64,000 nucleotides of DNA from Streptomyces pacificus (GTDB taxonomy: Bacteria > Actinomycetota > Actinomycetes > Streptomycetales > Streptomycetaceae): contig NZ_BLLG01000024.1 of assembly GCF_011766325.1 (NCBI RefSeq), positions 1-64,000 of the forward strand, given 5' to 3'. The notes under the pieces are model-generated. The model saw nothing but the letters and a program-made list of their open reading frames with translations. It searched no databases and was not told where the DNA came from. Below are positions 62,854-64,000 of the stretch, piece by piece. Both the position numbers and the translations under genes were made by a program. Each line of letters begins with the position of its first letter. The stretch's first letter is position 1.

Positions 62854-63456
62854 ATGTCGAAGCGCACCGCCCTCACCCGTTTCCGCCCGTCCGTGCTCCG
62901 TACCCGCGGTGCCGTCATGGCCGCCGGTCTCGGCGCCGTGATGATCGTCGGAGCCGGTGCCGGCGTCGCGTCCGCCGGCGCGGCGCAGAGCGCCCCGGCG
63001 GTCGCCGAGGCCAAGCCCGCCGCACAGGCCCAGGTCGCCGCCTGGGTGAAGCCGGTCTCCGGCTACACCCTGACCGCGGGCTTCAACCAGGGTGGTGCCA
63101 TGTGGTCCCACAAGCACTCCGGCCAGGACTTCGCCGTCCCGGTCGGCACTCCGGTCAAGGCGGTCAGCAGCGGTGTGGTGGTCAAGGCCGGCCCGAACGG
63201 CGGCGGCGACGGCTCCGCCTACGGCAACGCCGTCGTGGTCAAGCACGCCAACGGGAAGTACTCGCAGTACGCGCATCTCTCGAAGATCAACGTGAACGTC
63301 GGCCAGTCCGTGAGCACCGGCAAGGTCATCGCCCTGTCCGGCAACACCGGCAACTCGTCCGGCCCGCACCTGCACTTCGAGATCCGTACCACTCCCCACT
63401 ACGGCTCGGCGCTGAACCCCGCGAACTTCCTGCGGGCGCAGGGCGTCACCATCTGA
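62854..63456 (+). CDS. secreted M23-family (LytM-like) peptidoglycan endopeptidase
   Basis: 200 residues from ATG 62854 with GGAGG upstream (an in-frame ATG at 62824 is less likely). The signal peptide (RGAVMAAGLGAVMIVGAGAGVASAGAA) is followed by a short Ala-rich linker and an M23 domain: zinc ligands His88 and Asp92 (HKHSGQDFAVPVGTPV) and the HxH motif in SGPHLHFEIRTTP near the end. It cleaves peptide cross-links. Small M23 enzymes of this type act in growth and spore germination. Confidence 0.95.
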   Translation: MSKRTALTRFRPSVLRTRGAVMAAGLGAVMIVGAGAGVASAGAAQSAPAVAEAKPAAQAQVAAWVKPVSGYTLTAGFNQGGAMWSHKHSGQDFAVPVGTPVKAVSSGVVVKAGPNGGGDGSAYGNAVVVKHANGKYSQYAHLSKINVNVGQSVSTGKVIALSGNTGNSSGPHLHFEIRTTPHYGSALNPANFLRAQGVTI

Positions 63457-63631
63457 CGCTTCCTGCACCGCACCGCAGGGCTTCCTGTACCGCACCGCAC
63501 GGCTTCCCGGCCCCGAGACGGCACGGCCGCCCACTCGCCGTCGCCCCGGAGCCGGCCTGCGGCACCGGGGCGACGGCGACCTCCAGGACGGCTTCGCGCC
63601 GCTCCCCGAGGTCGCCTGCGGCGTTTCCCGG

Positions 63632-63691
63632 CCTTCCCCTCCTTCCCTCCTTCCCTCCTTCCCTCCTTCCCTCCTTCCCTCCTTCCCTCCT
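63632..63691. repeat. 60-nt pure polypyrimidine tract, (CCTTCCCT)n
   Basis: An uninterrupted run of 60 pyrimidines is built of 8-base units (CCTTCCCT). It lies in the gap between the M23 gene and the convergent sensor kinase gene. Mirror-repeat homopurine-homopyrimidine tracts can form triplex (H-DNA), may promote termination, and are prone to length change. Confidence 0.8.
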
Positions 63692-63722
63692 GCCACCTCC
63701 TGCCGCCGCCCGGTGGGGACGA

Positions 63723-64000
63723 TCAGTCAGGGAACACCGGCCGCGGGAAGCTGCCCGTGTCCGTCGGAGCGTGGTCCGGCAGCCAGAGGACGGCGACCGC
63801 GCCTGCCGAAGCGACCGGTGAGGGGTCCCCCTCGGGGGCGGCGTTGCGGAAGGTCAGCCGGGCGCCCAGGACACGGGCCTGCCCTGCGGCGATGGTGAGG
63901 CCCAGCCCGTGGCCCGTACCCGCCCGGTCGCGCGCGCCGGTGCGGAACCGGCTCGGCCCCTCGCGCAGCAGCGCCTCCGGGAACCCCGGTCCGTGGTCGC
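63723..64000 (-). CDS. sensor histidine kinase, C-terminal part (runs off the window)
   Basis: The visible 92 codons give the end of a HATPase_c domain: DHGPGFPEALL (G1 box), FRTGARDRAGTGHGLGLTIAAGQARVLGARLTF (G2 box) and a tail ending PRPVFPD before TGA at 63723-63725. This is the ATP-binding half of a HisKA-type kinase. The rest of the gene, and probably its response regulator, lie to the right of the window. Confidence 0.85.
   Translation of the reverse strand, partial: DHGPGFPEALLREGPSRFRTGARDRAGTGHGLGLTIAAGQARVLGARLTFRNAAPEGDPSPVASAGAVAVLWLPDHAPTDTGSFPRPVFPD

Overview
The window is 64 kb of chromosome from a Streptomyces or very close relative. The signs are very high G+C with extreme third-position bias, many GTG and a few TTG starts, actinomycete-specific families (Lsr2, DUF397 with a WhiJ-like XRE regulator and a HATPase partner, DUF2786, DUF3180, DUF2342 zincin, a SCO3374-type protein), and a gene order (clpC, SCO3374-like, lsr2, argA-like, ... 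coaX, nadC, nadB, panC ... folP, folB, folK, folE, ftsH, hpt, tilS ... gad) that from memory matches S. coelicolor around SCO3370-SCO3440. All names rest on reading translated sequence; no database search was possible.

Left end, about 1-2785: accessory DNA in decay. It holds the tail of an unknown CDS and the start of a second gene cut by a truncated IS3-family element, an orphan NarL-type response regulator, a 5'-truncated mbtH, an N-terminal IS66-type transposase remnant, and the 3' half of a tRNA-Pro(CGG) at 2744-2785. That last piece looks like the right attachment site of a tRNA-integrated element extending leftwards out of the window.

2786-17859: flanking chromosome with conserved but poorly understood genes. 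A 389-aa protein of the 'YQYYEFQAIDRPL' type is divergent from a translationally coupled pair, a RapA/SNF2-like helicase and a 713-aa zinc-ribbon protein. Then follow a second family-A DNA polymerase, an O-acetyltransferase and a DUF2786 protein. A split regulatory set comes next (DUF397, HATPase, WhiJ-like XRE) with a shared 30-nt promoter element, then an aldehyde dehydrogenase and a small conserved protein.

18020-32263: a ClC channel-glutamate decarboxylase operon (acid stress), a DedA protein, a ThrE-type exporter and inorganic pyrophosphatase. Then a co-directional run of dacB, DUF2342 zincin, tilS, hpt, ftsH and folE.

32650-41445: a folP/NTF2-like/folB/folK/DUF3180 folate operon on the minus strand, a divergent osmoprotectant-type ABC importer (ATPase minus; two permeases and a lipoprotein plus) and a coiled-coil membrane protein.

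41675-53990: a stand-alone nuoD paralogue next to a MidA-type methyltransferase, a NarL-type two-component pair, a threonine-aldolase-like lyase, and a tightly overlapping cofactor operon (DUF2520, panC, nadB, nadC, coaX) for CoA and NAD.

54308-64000: small Streptomyces proteins, a BlaI-type repressor, an N-acetylglutamate synthase-like GNAT, lsr2, a convergent SCO3374-like gene, clpC with a very strong terminator, a second DacB, a secreted M23 peptidase and the 3' end of a sensor kinase gene. Several junctions carry long perfect hairpins or short tandem repeats.
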